Both the position numbers and the translations under genes were made by a program. Shown here in pieces: positions 1 to 11,302 of a DNA stretch of 64,000 nt. This DNA is from Dehalococcoidia bacterium (lineage in GTDB: Bacteria; Chloroflexota; Dehalococcoidia; GIF9; AB-539-J10): assembly GCA_030615625.1 (NCBI GenBank), contig JAUWYX010000003.1, positions 62,001 to 126,000 of the forward strand. The letters run 5' to 3'. Numbering within the stretch: the stretch's first letter is position 1; every line of letters starts with the position of its first letter. The notes beneath the pieces are model-generated. The model was not told the origin of the DNA, did no database searches, and worked only from the letters and a program-made list of their open reading frames with translations.

Positions 1-846
1 AATGGTATCTAGACCTACAGGACCACCGTCAAATTTGTCAATTATTGTATGCAACACTCTATGATCTATGTCATCCAAGCCCACAGAATCTATCTCCAGC
101 TTTGAAAGTCCTTCCAGAGCTACTTCCTTGGTGACCACTCCATCTGCCATGACCTGAGCATAATCTCTTATTCTCTTTAAGAGACGATTGGCCACTCGAG
201 GAGTACCTCTAGCACGCTGGGCAATCGGGACAAGCCCCTCTCTCTCTGCCTTCACCTTAAGGATAGTTGCTGACCGCTCCAAAATCGTCTGTATTGCTGC
301 CTCGTCGTAGAAACCAAGATGATATGTCACCCCAAATCTATCGCGAAGGGGAGGACTCAATAGAGCAAAGCGCGTAGTAGCCCCAATTAAGGTAAAGCGG
401 GGCAAATTCAACCGTAAATTTCTAGCAGCTGGACCTTTCCCTAAAAAAATGTCAAAAACAAAATCCTCCATTGCCGGATAGAGTTTTTCTTCTATTGTAT
501 GGCTAAGCCTGTGTATCTCGTCAATAAAAAGGATATCCCCCTCATGCAGATTAGTAAGGATAGCTGCCAAGTCTCCAGTGCGTTCTATCGCCGGCCCGGA
601 ACTAACTTTAATATTAACTCCCATCTCAGCAGCGATGATGTAGGCAAGGGTAGTCTTTCCCAAACCGGGAGAACCATAAAGAATGATATGATCTAGTGGC
701 TCGCCTCTTTTTTGAGCAGCGAGAATAGCTATTTTTAGATTATCTTTAATTTTTTCTTGACCTATGAATTCACTAAGGCGTCTAGGACGAAGGTCAAAGT
801 CAATAAAATTATCCTCGGTTGCTGTTTTACCTGAAATAAGCCTCAT
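1..846 (-). CDS. ruvB: Holliday junction branch migration helicase RuvB (3' end beyond window)
   Basis: RuvB is the hexameric AAA+ motor that drives branch migration at Holliday junctions with RuvA. Only the first 282 codons are inside the window; the C-terminal winged-helix end is cut off. Visible on the reverse strand are the N-terminal segment with [12 protein letters not shown], Walker [12 protein letters not shown], Walker [10 protein letters not shown], and the sensor/arginine-finger stretch [18 protein letters not shown]. The ATG at 846-844 begins [13 protein letters not shown]. It lies 27 bases past the rpoC stop, so ruvB probably shares the rpoBC transcript. Identity is certain from the motifs. 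Confidence 0.96.
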   Translation of the reverse strand, partial: MRLISGKTATEDNFIDFDLRPRRLSEFIGQEKIKDNLKIAILAAQKRGEPLDHIILYGSPGLGKTTLAYIIAAEMGVNIKVSSGPAIERTGDLAAILTNLHEGDILFIDEIHRLSHTIEEKLYPAMEDFVFDIFLGKGPAARNLRLNLPRFTLIGATTRFALLSPPLRDRFGVTYHLGFYDEAAIQTILERSATILKVKAEREGLVPIAQRARGTPRVANRLLKRIRDYAQVMADGVVTKEVALEGLSKLEIDSVGLDDIDHRVLHTIIDKFDGGPVGLDTI

Positions 847-873
847 CGCTAACCTTTGGAAGTTAAAATTTTA

Positions 874-3800
874 CTAGTTCTTTAATTTTAAATTCGTAGT
901 CTCCTCTTCACCAAGACCTTTCCCCTCCAATCTTTTTTCATCATCAGGACTCAGAGAGAGAACCCGAGCTGGGATAAGCTTACCGAGAATAACATTCTCC
1001 TTGAGGCCACGAAGCCCATCCACCTTGCCTTTGACCGCGGCATTAACAAGAACACGGCCGGTTTCTTGGAAAGAAGCAGCTGCTAGCCAACTGTCCTTGC
1101 TTAAGCTAGCTCTGGTTATACCTAGAAACGCAGCTTGAGCCGTTGCTGGCTCACCTCCCTCAGCCAACACCTTGGCATTTATATCTTCATAGTCAAATCG
1201 ACCAACTAACTCACCCGGCAGAAGTTTCGTATCTCCTGAGGAAATGATTCTCACGTTGCTTAACATCTGCCGAATAATGACAGCAATATGTTTATCGTGT
1301 ATAGTCACCGCTTGTGTGCGATATACTTTTTGTATTTCATCAATCAGATATTGCTGGACTGCATCCTTTCCCATAATACGCAGGATATCATGAGGGTCAA
1401 CGGGACCTCTAGTAAGCCTATCGCCCGCTTTGACCTTATCTCCTGATTGAACAAGCAACTGTGTACCATGGGGGACGCTATATTCCCGCTCCTCCCTCTC
1501 TTCATACCTAACATAAACACGGTCATCCTCAATGACGACTTGACCAGCTACTCTAGCTACTAAAGATGGAGATTGCCCTGCTTCACCATGGCTAACAGCT
1601 GGTAATTTCTTGCTAGTCTTCTTTGGCAGAGAAAATAGGATGCTACCGACACCCACCGATTGCCCATCAGTTACAGCTAGCTCCGCTCTTGGCAGAATTG
1701 GGTATTCATCCAAATAGAATTCAGAGCTAATGACCTTGACTACGCTTGCTCCATCAGTATGAGTTACTTCAACAGTCCCATCAAACTCAGAAATGATGGC
1801 ACTGCCATCTGGTGTTCTCGCCTCGAAAAGCTCTTCCACACGAGGCAGTCCAGTGGTAATATCGACACCTACTACGCCCCCTGTATGAAAAGTGCGCAGA
1901 GTGAGCTGAGTTCCAGGCTCACCGATGCTCTGGGCAGCAATAACTCCTGCAGCGGTACCAATCTTTACTAATTGCTTCTTTCCCAAGTCCCTTCCATAGC
2001 AGTTTCGACAAATGCCAAATCGAGAACGGCAAGTAAGAGGCGACCTCACGTGTACCCGGGTAATGCCGGTTTCGATAATTTGTTGCACTTTACCTTCGTC
2101 AATTTCTTCATCACGATCAACAATGACTGCATTTGTACCTGGATCAATAATCTTGCTTGCCGCTAAGTAGCCAGTAATCCGGTTTTCAAACGGGGGAAGG
2201 GACCCTTCTGTAGTTTCCCGTGATATCCAAACCCCCTCGGTGGTACCACAATCTATTTCAGTTACAATGACATCTTGAGCTATATCGACAAGGCGCCTGG
2301 TAAGATAACCACTATCTGATGTCCTCAAGGCAGTATCAGCTAACCCTTTACGAGCACCATGGGTAGAAATGAAATACTCCATGGGTGTCAGTCCATCACG
2401 CAGACTCGATTTAATGGGAAAATCTATTATCCCTCCTGAGGGATCGGTCATCAACCCACGCATTCCTGCCATTTGTCTAATTTGCGAAATATTCCCCTTG
2501 GCACCCGACGTAGCCATCATGTAAATACTACCATAAGGATCTAGCGCCCGGGACATATCCTCAGTAACCTTATCTGTAGCCTCCATCCACACTTGAACTG
2601 TGCTTTCATACTTTTCACCCTCAGTAATCAAGCCACGGTCAAATTGATCCTCAATAAGGCTAACTTTCTCATCGGATTCTTTAAGAATGTTGAACCTCTC
2701 TGGAGGCTCTTCAATATCATTCATAGCGATGGAAATGCCCGACTTTGTAGCATAGTCAAACCCTAATTCCTTAAGTCTATCGAGGACACCAGCAGTACCT
2801 TCATTACCCAATAGACGAATGCAATCAGAGACTAATGTTCTTAAGGAAGCCTTATCTACTATTTTGTTGTAAAAGCCAAGTTGCGGAGGCAAGGCATCAT
2901 TAAATATAATTCTGCCCACTGTAGTATTTATCCTTCCCCCATCTGAACGAAGCGAAGGATCTCGCACAACAATTTCGGCACCAAGTTCGATAATGCCAAG
3001 TTCGTAAGCTAACTTAGCCTCGTCAAAACTGCTGAAGGATTTCCCTTCCCCTTTGGCTCCAGGCCATGAAATGGTAAGATAATAGCAGCCCAGAACCATA
3101 TCTAGGGTGGGTGTTGTAGCAGGCTCACCAGAACTTGGTAGCAACATATTATAAGGACTAAGCATGTGCTCCCTGGCTTCCTTCACCGCGGCCTTGGACA
3201 ATGGCACATGAACTGCCATCTGGTCGCCATCAAAATCGGCATTAAAGGCGGTACAAACTAAGGGGTGGAGCTGAAAAGCATTACCGTCGATTAACACGGG
3301 TTCAAAGGCTTGAATGCTAAGCCGATGTAATGTGGGAGCACGATTAAGCAATACAGGACGCTCCTTAACTACTTCATACAGTGCATCCCAAACCTCAGGG
3401 CTACCTTTTTCTACCAATCGCCGGGCACTCTTAAGGTTATTGGCATACCCATTCTTTATGAGTTTGTGCATAACCGAAGGCTTAAATAGCTCCAAAGCAA
3501 CATAGCGTGGCAAACCACATTGATGAAGTTTAAGTTTAGGACCAACAACAATGACCGAGCGACCGCTGTAGTCTACTCGCTTACCGAGAAGATTTTGCCG
3601 AAACCGTCCTTGCTTGCCCTTCAGGATGTCAGAAAGAGATTTCAAGGCATGCTTATTACCAGTGGTAACTGCGCGCCCTCTTCGCCCATTGTCAACAAGA
3701 GCATCAACAGCTTCCTGCAACATGCGTTTCTCATTTCGAATAATTATTTCCGGCGCACCTAACTTCATAAGACGGCGGAGACGGTTGTTACGATTAATAA

Positions 3801-4794
3801 CCCTCCGATAGAGGTCGTTGAGATCGCTAATAACAAAGCGACCACCATCTAACTGAACTATAGGACGAAGCGCCGGAGGTAATACAGGAAGCACAGTTAA
3901 AACCATCCATTCAGGCTTATTCCCACTGAGCTTAAAAGCTTCAACTAATTGTAGCCGTTGACTAATCCTCTTACGGTATCCTCCCGAGGTGCTACGAATT
4001 TGCTCATGAAGCTCCTGGTGCAAAGCATCCACATCAATTTGCTTTAATACCTGTAGAATAGCCTCAGCTCCCATGCCAGCTTCAAAAATATCACCATACG
4101 TATCTTTAAGTTTCCTGCATCCTTCTTCGTTAAGCAATTTTAGCGGCTGAAGACTTTCTATCTCTGCAATGCTTGCCTTCAGCTCTTCTTCAAGTCCTTC
4201 CCTCTTTTCTGTAACTCTAGCACGAAGCTGGTTTACCTCTTTTATCTTAAGCTCTTCCTCCAGGCCCTTGGCTTCCAATTCTCCGATTTTCTTGTTCAGG
4301 CGTTCCTCTTGCTCAGCAATTTTTCGAACCACCTCTTCCTTAACTTGGCGGAGCTTCTTCTGTTTGGCCTCCTCATCAACAGAGATGATTATATACCGAG
4401 CAAAATAGATGACGCTCTCCAAGTCTCGTGGAGAAAGATTAAGGAGCAGCCCGAGCCGACTGGGTACTAACTTAACAAACCAGATATGGGTAACTGGCGC
4501 AGCTAGTTCTATATGCCCTGTGCGTTCCCGGCGTACACTGGAATGAGCTACCTCAACACCACATTTATCACAAATAACTCCTTTATACCTTGCCTTTTTA
4601 TATTTGCCACAGTGGCATTCAAAATCTTTAACAGGGCCGAAAATCTTTTCGCAAAATAGACCATCTCTCTCTGGCTTCAAAGTGCGGTAATTTATCGTCT
4701 CCGCCTTAGTTATCTCACCATGAGACCAGCTCCTGATTTGTTCCGGTGAGGCAAGACTTATTCGAATACCATTAATGCCATCAAATTGAGACAT
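874..4794 (-). CDS. rpoC: DNA-directed RNA polymerase subunit beta'
   Basis: This is the largest RNA polymerase subunit and carries the catalytic magnesium site. The protein of about 1306 residues has the N-terminal zinc-binding CHCG...CDKCG motif, the catalytic [10 protein letters not shown] loop, the trigger-loop region with [16 protein letters not shown], and a second zinc site (CGTTEGVW...[13 protein letters not shown]). An upstream start at 4824 exists, but the ATG at 4794 ([13 protein letters not shown]) is preferred: it has a GAGGGGG ribosome site just upstream and matches where the family begins. It overlaps the end of rpoB by 14 bases, typical of translational coupling. A charged coiled-coil stretch lies around residues 140-190. 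Confidence 0.98.
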   Translation of the reverse strand: MSQFDGINGIRISLASPEQIRSWSHGEITKAETINYRTLKPERDGLFCEKIFGPVKDFECHCGKYKKARYKGVICDKCGVEVAHSSVRRERTGHIELAAPVTHIWFVKLVPSRLGLLLNLSPRDLESVIYFARYIIISVDEEAKQKKLRQVKEEVVRKIAEQEERLNKKIGELEAKGLEEELKIKEVNQLRARVTEKREGLEEELKASIAEIESLQPLKLLNEEGCRKLKDTYGDIFEAGMGAEAILQVLKQIDVDALHQELHEQIRSTSGGYRKRISQRLQLVEAFKLSGNKPEWMVLTVLPVLPPALRPIVQLDGGRFVISDLNDLYRRVINRNNRLRRLMKLGAPEIIIRNEKRMLQEAVDALVDNGRRGRAVTTGNKHALKSLSDILKGKQGRFRQNLLGKRVDYSGRSVIVVGPKLKLHQCGLPRYVALELFKPSVMHKLIKNGYANNLKSARRLVEKGSPEVWDALYEVVKERPVLLNRAPTLHRLSIQAFEPVLIDGNAFQLHPLVCTAFNADFDGDQMAVHVPLSKAAVKEAREHMLSPYNMLLPSSGEPATTPTLDMVLGCYYLTISWPGAKGEGKSFSSFDEAKLAYELGIIELGAEIVVRDPSLRSDGGRINTTVGRIIFNDALPPQLGFYNKIVDKASLRTLVSDCIRLLGNEGTAGVLDRLKELGFDYATKSGISIAMNDIEEPPERFNILKESDEKVSLIEDQFDRGLITEGEKYESTVQVWMEATDKVTEDMSRALDPYGSIYMMATSGAKGNISQIRQMAGMRGLMTDPSGGIIDFPIKSSLRDGLTPMEYFISTHGARKGLADTALRTSDSGYLTRRLVDIAQDVIVTEIDCGTTEGVWISRETTEGSLPPFENRITGYLAASKIIDPGTNAVIVDRDEEIDEGKVQQIIETGITRVHVRSPLTCRSRFGICRNCYGRDLGKKQLVKIGTAAGVIAAQSIGEPGTQLTLRTFHTGGVVGVDITTGLPRVEELFEARTPDGSAIISEFDGTVEVTHTDGASVVKVISSEFYLDEYPILPRAELAVTDGQSVGVGSILFSLPKKTSKKLPAVSHGEAGQSPSLVARVAGQVVIEDDRVYVRYEEREEREYSVPHGTQLLVQSGDKVKAGDRLTRGPVDPHDILRIMGKDAVQQYLIDEIQKVYRTQAVTIHDKHIAVIIRQMLSNVRIISSGDTKLLPGELVGRFDYEDINAKVLAEGGEPATAQAAFLGITRASLSKDSWLAAASFQETGRVLVNAAVKGKVDGLRGLKENVILGKLIPARVLSLSPDDEKRLEGKGLGEEETTNLKLKN

Positions 4795-7700
4795 TTCCCC
4801 CCTCGCTAAGTAGTTCAACAGCAAAACCTAAACTACGTAGCTCCATAAACAAAACCTTAGTCGATTCTGGAATACCGAGTTGTTGAATATCCTCGCCTTT
4901 AACAAGAGACTCATAAGCTTTAGCCCGTCCCATCACATCATCTGACTTTATTGTGAGCATCTCTTGAAGTGTATGAGCGGCGCCATGCGCTTCCAATGCC
5001 CATACCTCCATCTCACCAAACCTCTGACCACCAAACTGAGCTTTTCCTCCCAATGGTTGCTGGGTGATGAGCGAGTATGGACCGGTGGAACGAGCATGTA
5101 CCTTATCACCAACAAGATGAATCAGTTTCATTATATATATATTGCCCACAGTTACCGGCTTGTCGAACACTTCGCCGGTTCTCCCGTCTCGAAGTTCCAT
5201 TTTGCCAAAAATAGGAGGATAGAGCTTTCGCTCTTTATAAACTTTTTGTACTAGCTGCTCTAAATCTTCATCACTGAGAGCTCTAAGTTGATGACTATCA
5301 GCTATGCCCAGTTCCTCAAGCCACAGACAGAGAGAGGCTTTCCTGGCCACACCTTTATGCTCTTCATCCATTATTTCCTTGGCATCAAAACCATGATGAG
5401 AAAGCCATTCTCCGACCTTTTCTAGATCGGTCCTGGCACTTCCGGGGTCTTCAGGGCTAAAGTTAACAGCACCAGCTTTCCAAGCTATCCAGGTCTTGGC
5501 TAAGGCATCTTCGATAGTCAGGGCATCAGCTCCGTCAAAAATAGGATTAATAGCCTTAAAACCTAGTGTTTGAGCTGCCCAACCCAAATGAGCCTCCAAA
5601 ACCTGCCCAATGTTCATACGGGAGGGAACACCGAGAGGATTAAGGATAATATCTACAGGCGTGCCATCCGGCAAAAATGGCATGTCTTCCTCAGGCAATA
5701 TGGTAGAAATGACCCCTTTATTGCCGTGTCTCCCTGACATTTTATCTCCCACTGAGATTTTGCGCTTTTGAGCAACCCACACTTGTATAAGATTGTTCAC
5801 CCCAGCAGGTAATTCATCATGGTTGTCACGAGAAAAGACTTTAGTCCTGATCACCCTTCCCCACTCTCCTGATGGCATTTTGAGAGAGCTATCCTTCACC
5901 TCCCGTGTTTTTTCACCAAAAATAGCCCGTAACAATTTTTCTTCCGCTGAAGGTTCAGTCTCACCTTTAGGAGTAATTTTCCCAACCAGAATGTCGTTGG
6001 GCTTCACCTCAGCTCCGATATGTACAATACCTATTTCATCAAGGTTAGCGAGGCTCTCTTCGTTTACATTAGGTATATCTCTGGTGATTTCTTCAGGACC
6101 AAGCTTAGTATCACGCTCCTCTATCTCATATTTTTCAATGTGAACGGAAGTATAGGCATCATCCTTAACCAGCCTTCTGCTGATGACAATGGCATCCTCA
6201 AAGTTACACCCTCCCCAGCTCATAAAAGCACAAATAACATTTTGTCCCAAAGCGAGGTTTCCACCATCTAGAGAAAAACTATCTACCAACACCTGCCCTT
6301 TCTTAACCTTATCACCTTTGTTTACAATGGGATGCTGATTGATACACGTCCCCTGATTAGTTCTAGCAAACTTGATTAAATCGAACGATTGCTCTTCGCC
6401 TCCCCCATTTTTGATTGCTATTCTTGAGCTTGTCGCCGAAGTAACTACAGCATTGTCAGGGGCAAATATTACCTGTCCACTATATTTAGCCACCTCTCTT
6501 TCCATACCCGTGGCCACCAAAGGACACTCGGGACGTAATAATGGCACCGCTTGTCGTTGCATATTGCAGCCCATTAAAGCCCGATTAGCATCATCATGCT
6601 CAAGAAAGGGGATAAGACAAGCAGCTATACTAAATATCTGTTTTGGTGAAACATCGATAAAGTTCACTCTGTCTATTGATTCCTTGAAATATCTGTCCCC
6701 CCTCTTAACCTCAACCTTGTCATAAACAAACTCATTTCTTTTATTGAGGAGAGCATTAGCTGGGGCAATGGCATATTGACCTTCTTCGTCGGCTGTCAGG
6801 TAAACAATCTGGCTGGAAACAAAAGGAACTACCTTAATATTCCGAGCCGGAAGAGAAGACAACCTTTGCGCAAGCTTCTTCGTGATTAATGTTCCAACCT
6901 TGGCCACAAGTTTGCCTTCACTATCTATATCCTCCCCGATTTTTCTTCCCATCAACTCTTCCATAGTATTGGGAACCTCATGGATAACTCTGCGGTATGG
7001 TGTCTCTATAAAACCATATGCATTAACTGAAGCGTAAGTAGCTAGAGAGCCAATAAGACCAATGTTTGGCCCCTCAGGTGTTTCTATAGGACAAATCCTG
7101 CCATAATGAGAATGATGTACATCACGAACCTCAAATCCAGCCTGTTTTCTTGAGAGGCCTCCAGGACCCATGGCAGAAAGACGACGCTTGTGAGTTAGCT
7201 CAGCTAGTGGATTAGTTTGATCCATGAATTGAGATAGCTGTGACCGGCCAAAGAACTCTCTTATAGCAACTGCTACAGGGCGAATGTTGATCAAAGCAGC
7301 AGGAGTTGCCGCCTCGGGGCCAAGAATACTCATCCGCTCTTTAATAGCTCTCTCCAACCTTAATAAGCCAATACGAAATTGCTTTTGTATTAGAAAACCT
7401 ACTGCCTGGGCCCTTCGATTGCCTAAATGATCAATGTCATCAGGAGTTTCCTTGCCAATGTTAACTGAAATAATACGGCGGACTATTTGCACCAAATCTT
7501 CAGGGGTTAAGCCAGTACAATTCCCAGGGATATTAAGACCTAACTTTTTATTAAGCTTGTAACGACCAACTTTGCCCAGGCTATAGCGGCGAGGATTAAA
7601 TAGGAAATTATTCAGCAAGGCCTGGGCACTACTAAGACTAGGAGCTTCACCAGAAGATAGTTTTCTATAAATATCGAACAGGGCATCAGCTTTGTTTTTG

Positions 7701-8383
7701 ATCAAGGGATCTCGCTCTATTGTAGAGCGGAGAAAAGCATGCTCAGGCGAGTTATCTACATCTTGAAAAAGGGAAAACAACGCCTCATCGCTCTCAAAGC
7801 CTATGACACGCAACAAAGTAGTAATCGGTATCTTTCGTTTGCCACTCACTTTGACCGAAATTACGTCTCGATTAGAAGTGTCAAAATCAAGCCATGCCCC
7901 ATGTTCAGCAACAAGCTTAGCAAAACACAATTCCCGCCCACTTGAAGGATCCCTATTCAACGTGAAATAAACGCCAGGAAAACGCGTTAACTGATTGACT
8001 ACTACCCGCTCTACTCCAGAAATAATAAAAGTGCCGGCATCCGTCATTAAAGGGAAATCACTAAAGTATAATTCCTGTTGCTTGATCTCCCCCGTCTCCT
8101 TTACCACTAGCTGTGCAGTGACATGAATAGGAGAGGAATAAGTCAGGCCCCGCTCAAGACACTCAGAAATAGAATGCAGAGGCTCTCGAAACTCATAATC
8201 AATGAAGTGTAATTCTAGCCTGGTGCCAGTATGATCTTGAATTGGTGAGATTTCCTCAAACAGCTCCCTCAAACCTTCTTCTTGAAACCAGCGAAAGGAA
8301 TCAAGCTGAACCCGAATAAGGTCAGGTATTTCTAAAGTCTCGGGCAATTTAGCAAAAGACTTCAGTAACTTATGTTTAAGCAT
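4781..8383 (-). CDS. rpoB: DNA-directed RNA polymerase subunit beta
   Basis: The second large RNA polymerase subunit, 1200 residues. The rifampicin region is canonical ([18 protein letters not shown] followed by [22 protein letters not shown]), including the Asp, His and Ser positions at which resistance mutations usually arise. The [13 protein letters not shown] and [13 protein letters not shown] motifs and the C-terminal [13 protein letters not shown] segment are present. The start [10 protein letters not shown] has only a weak ribosome site. The gene heads the rpoB-rpoC-ruvB transcript from the promoter at 8489-8517. No ribosomal protein genes lie upstream, unlike the rplJL-rpoBC order of many bacteria. 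Confidence 0.98.
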   Translation of the reverse strand: MLKHKLLKSFAKLPETLEIPDLIRVQLDSFRWFQEEGLRELFEEISPIQDHTGTRLELHFIDYEFREPLHSISECLERGLTYSSPIHVTAQLVVKETGEIKQQELYFSDFPLMTDAGTFIISGVERVVVNQLTRFPGVYFTLNRDPSSGRELCFAKLVAEHGAWLDFDTSNRDVISVKVSGKRKIPITTLLRVIGFESDEALFSLFQDVDNSPEHAFLRSTIERDPLIKNKADALFDIYRKLSSGEAPSLSSAQALLNNFLFNPRRYSLGKVGRYKLNKKLGLNIPGNCTGLTPEDLVQIVRRIISVNIGKETPDDIDHLGNRRAQAVGFLIQKQFRIGLLRLERAIKERMSILGPEAATPAALINIRPVAVAIREFFGRSQLSQFMDQTNPLAELTHKRRLSAMGPGGLSRKQAGFEVRDVHHSHYGRICPIETPEGPNIGLIGSLATYASVNAYGFIETPYRRVIHEVPNTMEELMGRKIGEDIDSEGKLVAKVGTLITKKLAQRLSSLPARNIKVVPFVSSQIVYLTADEEGQYAIAPANALLNKRNEFVYDKVEVKRGDRYFKESIDRVNFIDVSPKQIFSIAACLIPFLEHDDANRALMGCNMQRQAVPLLRPECPLVATGMEREVAKYSGQVIFAPDNAVVTSATSSRIAIKNGGGEEQSFDLIKFARTNQGTCINQHPIVNKGDKVKKGQVLVDSFSLDGGNLALGQNVICAFMSWGGCNFEDAIVISRRLVKDDAYTSVHIEKYEIEERDTKLGPEEITRDIPNVNEESLANLDEIGIVHIGAEVKPNDILVGKITPKGETEPSAEEKLLRAIFGEKTREVKDSSLKMPSGEWGRVIRTKVFSRDNHDELPAGVNNLIQVWVAQKRKISVGDKMSGRHGNKGVISTILPEEDMPFLPDGTPVDIILNPLGVPSRMNIGQVLEAHLGWAAQTLGFKAINPIFDGADALTIEDALAKTWIAWKAGAVNFSPEDPGSARTDLEKVGEWLSHHGFDAKEIMDEEHKGVARKASLCLWLEELGIADSHQLRALSDEDLEQLVQKVYKERKLYPPIFGKMELRDGRTGEVFDKPVTVGNIYIMKLIHLVGDKVHARSTGPYSLITQQPLGGKAQFGGQRFGEMEVWALEAHGAAHTLQEMLTIKSDDVMGRAKAYESLVKGEDIQQLGIPESTKVLFMELRSLGFAVELLSEGGNVSI

Positions 8384-8488
8384 AAAAGAAACGATCCTGG
8401 TTCTTCAAAACAATTTCTTGAAGACATTAACTAGGAAAATTTAAGGTGACAAGACTAAAAGAGAATGGAAACATAACACAAACTATCA

Positions 8489-8517
8489 AGTATAACATCA
8501 TCATTTAATTTTGTCAA
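8489..8517 (-). promoter_or_regulatory. Sigma-70 promoter for rpoB-rpoC-ruvB
   Basis: On the minus strand a perfect -35 TTGACA (8517-8512) is followed by a 17-base spacer and -10 TATACT (8494-8489). The predicted transcription start near 8482 leaves a leader of about 100 nt before the rpoB ATG at 8383. This near-consensus promoter fits a highly expressed operon. No leader hairpin or attenuator was obvious. Confidence 0.85.
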
Positions 8518-8608
8518 TAGCCGATTCAAATCACCTAATATTTTAACCGAAATCAGATCTTGTACAAGTGTCGTCAGAGAGAAGGGATTTGGATTCACCA
8601 GGCCAAGG

Positions 8609-8628
8609 AGCTTTCTTATCTGGCAAAA
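8609..8628. repeat. 20-nt dispersed repeat, copy 1
   Basis: AGCTTTCTTATCTGGCAAAA occurs here, directly abutting the stop codon of the acyl-CoA dehydrogenase gene, and again exactly at 36660-36679. Flanking bases are partly similar (GGCC about six bases before both). Two exact 20-mers in 64 kb are unlikely by chance. Function unknown. Confidence 0.6.
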
Positions 8629-9762
8629 CTAAAGCCCCAGCCCAGTGGCTATCACTTCCCTGTGCAAGTCAGTGTCGCCGGCAGCAAACTCTGCCGCCCT
8701 GACACGACGGTAATAGAGACCAATATCATGGTCCATCGTATATCCGATAGCCCCATGAGCAGCAATGGCCTCAATGCAAATTCGCTGGTAAGCTTCATTG
8801 GCTTTAGCTTTGGCTGCAGAAATTTGCCAAGGCAACGGTGAACCAATGCTTATTCCCCAAGCTGCTTGATAAAGTAAATACTGAACCGCCTCCACATCAA
8901 TCACCATGTCAGCCAGTTTGTGCTGTATCGCTTGAAAAGAGCCGATCGGCCGGTCAAACTGAATCCGTTCCTTGGCGTAGCTGCTGGTCATGTCCAAAAC
9001 AGCCTGACACGCTCCAGACATCTCAGCACACTTCAGCACAGCAGCCCGCTGTAATATAAAGTCCACTATATCCCAGCCATTGCCTATCTTGCCCAGGATA
9101 TTATCTTTTGGCACCGCCACCCTATCAAAGCTGACCTTGAACTGCCTGTCACCGCCTATAGTCGGGATCGCCTCCATCTCCACATTTGGTCCCCTGGCAT
9201 CCACCATAAACAGTGTAATCCCGTCCTCGGGTCTTTCACTCTCTCCGGTCCTGCCCACTACTAGGATATAATCAGCTACATGGGCATCGGTAACAAAGAG
9301 CTTGTACCCCTGGAGAACATAATTTGTCCCCTCCAATACAGCACGAAGTTTTACCTCAGAAGCTTTATATCTGCCTGACGACTCGGCTAAAGCGAAAGTC
9401 CAGATAGCCTCGCCTTTAGCTATCCGTGGCAGAAACTTAATTTTTTGCTCACTGCTTCCATACTCAAGTAGAGGCAGAGCACAAAGGGCGATAGTGGAGA
9501 AGAAGGGACTGGGCAGGATATTTCTTCCCATCTCCTCAATCAAGATAACCAGGTCCATAAAGCTGGCACCCATGCCGCCATATTCTTCCGGAAAGATGAG
9601 TCCCATCCAGCCCAGTTCTGCCATACTGTGCCACATCTGCGGGTCATAGCCTCTTTCATCCTTAGCCATCTCCCTGACCTTAGCTTTGGGACATTCCTTT
9701 GCCAGAAAATCTCTGGCTAAAATCCGCAGCATGTCCTGCTCTTCTGTAAAACTAAAATCCAT
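8629..9762 (-). CDS. Acyl-CoA dehydrogenase family protein
   Basis: A 377-residue FAD-dependent acyl-CoA dehydrogenase, probably oxidising an acyl-CoA to the 2-enoyl-CoA. The N-terminal helical domain begins MDFSFTEEQDMLRILARDFL. The middle beta domain carries FALAESSGRY and TNYVLQGYKLFVTDAHVADY, and the C-terminal domain carries KERIQFDRPIGSFQAIQHKLADM. The C-terminal motif AAEFAAGDTDLHREVIA lacks the usual YEGT catalytic Glu segment. It resembles the subunit of heteromeric steroid-type dehydrogenases (FadE28/FadE29, ChsE family) that pairs with a second dehydrogenase. It is the last gene of the operon, behind another dehydrogenase gene, which fits an alpha2-beta2 enzyme (inference). Confidence 0.9.
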   Translation of the reverse strand: MDFSFTEEQDMLRILARDFLAKECPKAKVREMAKDERGYDPQMWHSMAELGWMGLIFPEEYGGMGASFMDLVILIEEMGRNILPSPFFSTIALCALPLLEYGSSEQKIKFLPRIAKGEAIWTFALAESSGRYKASEVKLRAVLEGTNYVLQGYKLFVTDAHVADYILVVGRTGESERPEDGITLFMVDARGPNVEMEAIPTIGGDRQFKVSFDRVAVPKDNILGKIGNGWDIVDFILQRAAVLKCAEMSGACQAVLDMTSSYAKERIQFDRPIGSFQAIQHKLADMVIDVEAVQYLLYQAAWGISIGSPLPWQISAAKAKANEAYQRICIEAIAAHGAIGYTMDHDIGLYYRRVRAAEFAAGDTDLHREVIATGLGL

Positions 9763-9789
9763 GATAACCCCTTTAAAAGTCTACCTTTT

Positions 9790-9836
9790 TATCACCTTTA
9801 TCACCCTGAACATAGTGGAGGGTTTAGATTCTTCTC
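9790..9836. repeat. Degenerate dispersed repeat in intergenic spacer
   Basis: The spacer between the two acyl-CoA dehydrogenase genes holds an ACCCTGAACATAGTGGAGGGT inverted pair followed by AGATTCTTC. It looks like a decayed member of the same class of short dispersed repeats (xTCAxxCTGAGCGGAGTGAAGAATCT) found intact at 31657, 35470 and 36068. Nothing else was seen in the 122-base gap. Confidence 0.35.
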
Positions 9837-9884
9837 TCTACTCACAACAACAGGGACATGTTATTAAGCAAACTCTAAAAAACT

Positions 9885-11087
9885 TCAATATGATTTGGGT
9901 AATCCCAGTCTAAATTGCGCAATAATGCTTTTTTCGATTTCAGCAGTGCCCGCCGCGATTGCCTGACCAGGAAATCCCAGATACGCACCCTGTATGGTGC
10001 CATTGAGTTTAGCCCATTCGGAATCCGGGTCAACCTGAGAATATATTCCTAAAATCTCCGCCCCAGTGATAGCCCCCCGTCTCATCACCTCATCACCCAT
10101 TATCTTGTTCCTTGAAGACTCATAGACAGGAATTTGACCTTGACTTATCCGCCAGGCAAGCTGAAAGGCAAACATCTTCAGCACTTCCAGGTCGATAGCC
10201 AGATCAGCTAGCTTAGTACGAATCACAGGATTTTGAGACAACGGCTGGCCTTCATACTCGGTTTGACCAGCATACTTGGCTAGCTCTTCTAAAATCCTCT
10301 TTAAACTACCGTAGGTGGTAGGCGCTATGCTGCGCCGCTCAAAAGCCAGTGACTGCATAAGATAATACCAGCCCTTATTTTCCTCTCCCACCAAGTTGGA
10401 AGCTGGCACTCTTACATTATCGAAAAATACTTCATTAAAGTGATGCCGCCCATAATAGTTCAAAATAGGATTAACTGTAACACCTGGACTCTTCATGTCC
10501 ACAATAAAGATACTGATTCCCTGATGTTTCTTAGCGACATTGGGGGCTGTTCTGGCAGCCAGCCAGCACCATCTTGCCCGGTGAGCAGCACTTGTCCACA
10601 CCTTTTGCCCATTTATAATATAGTCATCTCCATCTTTCACAGCCCGTGTCTGAATATTAGCAAAGTCTGAGCCAGCATTTGGTTCACTGTAACACGTGCA
10701 CCAGATACCATCTTTTTCACCTGAGGCAATTAACGGCAAATATTTTTTCCTTTGCTCTTCGATACCGAACATCATCAGGCAGGGTCCTACCCATTGTGTT
10801 CCGCTTATGCCCATCCATGCCCCCGGTATACCCCAGTAGGCTATCTCCATTTCGTATATTGTTTGCTCCCAGAGAGAGGTACCGCGTCCACCATATTTCT
10901 CTGGCCAGCTCATAACGAGCCAACCCCTTTGTGCCAGTTTTCTGGACATGGATATTTCGAACTCAAAATCTCTGTACTCCCCATCAATCAAGGTGTTTCG
11001 CATCAAATCCGGAGGTAACTCAGCTTCGGCAAACTTGCGAATTTCTTCCTTCAAGGCTAGTTCTTTTTCGCCCAGTCTAAAGTCCAT
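9885..11087 (-). CDS. Acyl-CoA dehydrogenase family protein
   Basis: A 400-residue FAD-dependent acyl-CoA dehydrogenase. It carries the flavin/substrate motif CYSEPNAGSDFANIQTRA, the KVWTSAAHRARW segment, and a C-terminal IAAGTAEIEKSIIAQFRLGLP signature. The usual Glu just before GT is replaced by Ala, so the catalytic base is probably supplied elsewhere, possibly the Glu of LAFERRSIAP, as in dehydrogenases with an alternative base position (inference). It is nearly co-directional and adjacent to the 8629-9762 dehydrogenase. The pair resembles the two-subunit dehydrogenases of the actinobacterial igr (cholesterol side chain) operon. Confidence 0.92.
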   Translation of the reverse strand: MDFRLGEKELALKEEIRKFAEAELPPDLMRNTLIDGEYRDFEFEISMSRKLAQRGWLVMSWPEKYGGRGTSLWEQTIYEMEIAYWGIPGAWMGISGTQWVGPCLMMFGIEEQRKKYLPLIASGEKDGIWCTCYSEPNAGSDFANIQTRAVKDGDDYIINGQKVWTSAAHRARWCWLAARTAPNVAKKHQGISIFIVDMKSPGVTVNPILNYYGRHHFNEVFFDNVRVPASNLVGEENKGWYYLMQSLAFERRSIAPTTYGSLKRILEELAKYAGQTEYEGQPLSQNPVIRTKLADLAIDLEVLKMFAFQLAWRISQGQIPVYESSRNKIMGDEVMRRGAITGAEILGIYSQVDPDSEWAKLNGTIQGAYLGFPGQAIAAGTAEIEKSIIAQFRLGLPKSY

Positions 11088-11302
11088 TCTTACCTTCCTA
11101 AAAATTAATTGTCCAAGGTGTAGCGCCTTTGCCCTTATTACACTGCAAGCGATGATTCAAACAACAAAGCACATTGCTCAGCCAGACAGATCAAATTGTA
11201 GTGATAACTGTTACTGTCCAGACTTTCACACAACCAGTTAAAGCACCGATTCCCAAACATGTGACTACAAGTTGAGCCCCGATGATAGCACACACCGAGC
11301 CA

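Noticed and set aside
4781-4824. A longer rpoC start at 4824
   Set aside because: The ATG at 4794 has the GAGGGGG ribosome site and matches the family start. The upstream 10 codons lie inside rpoB.
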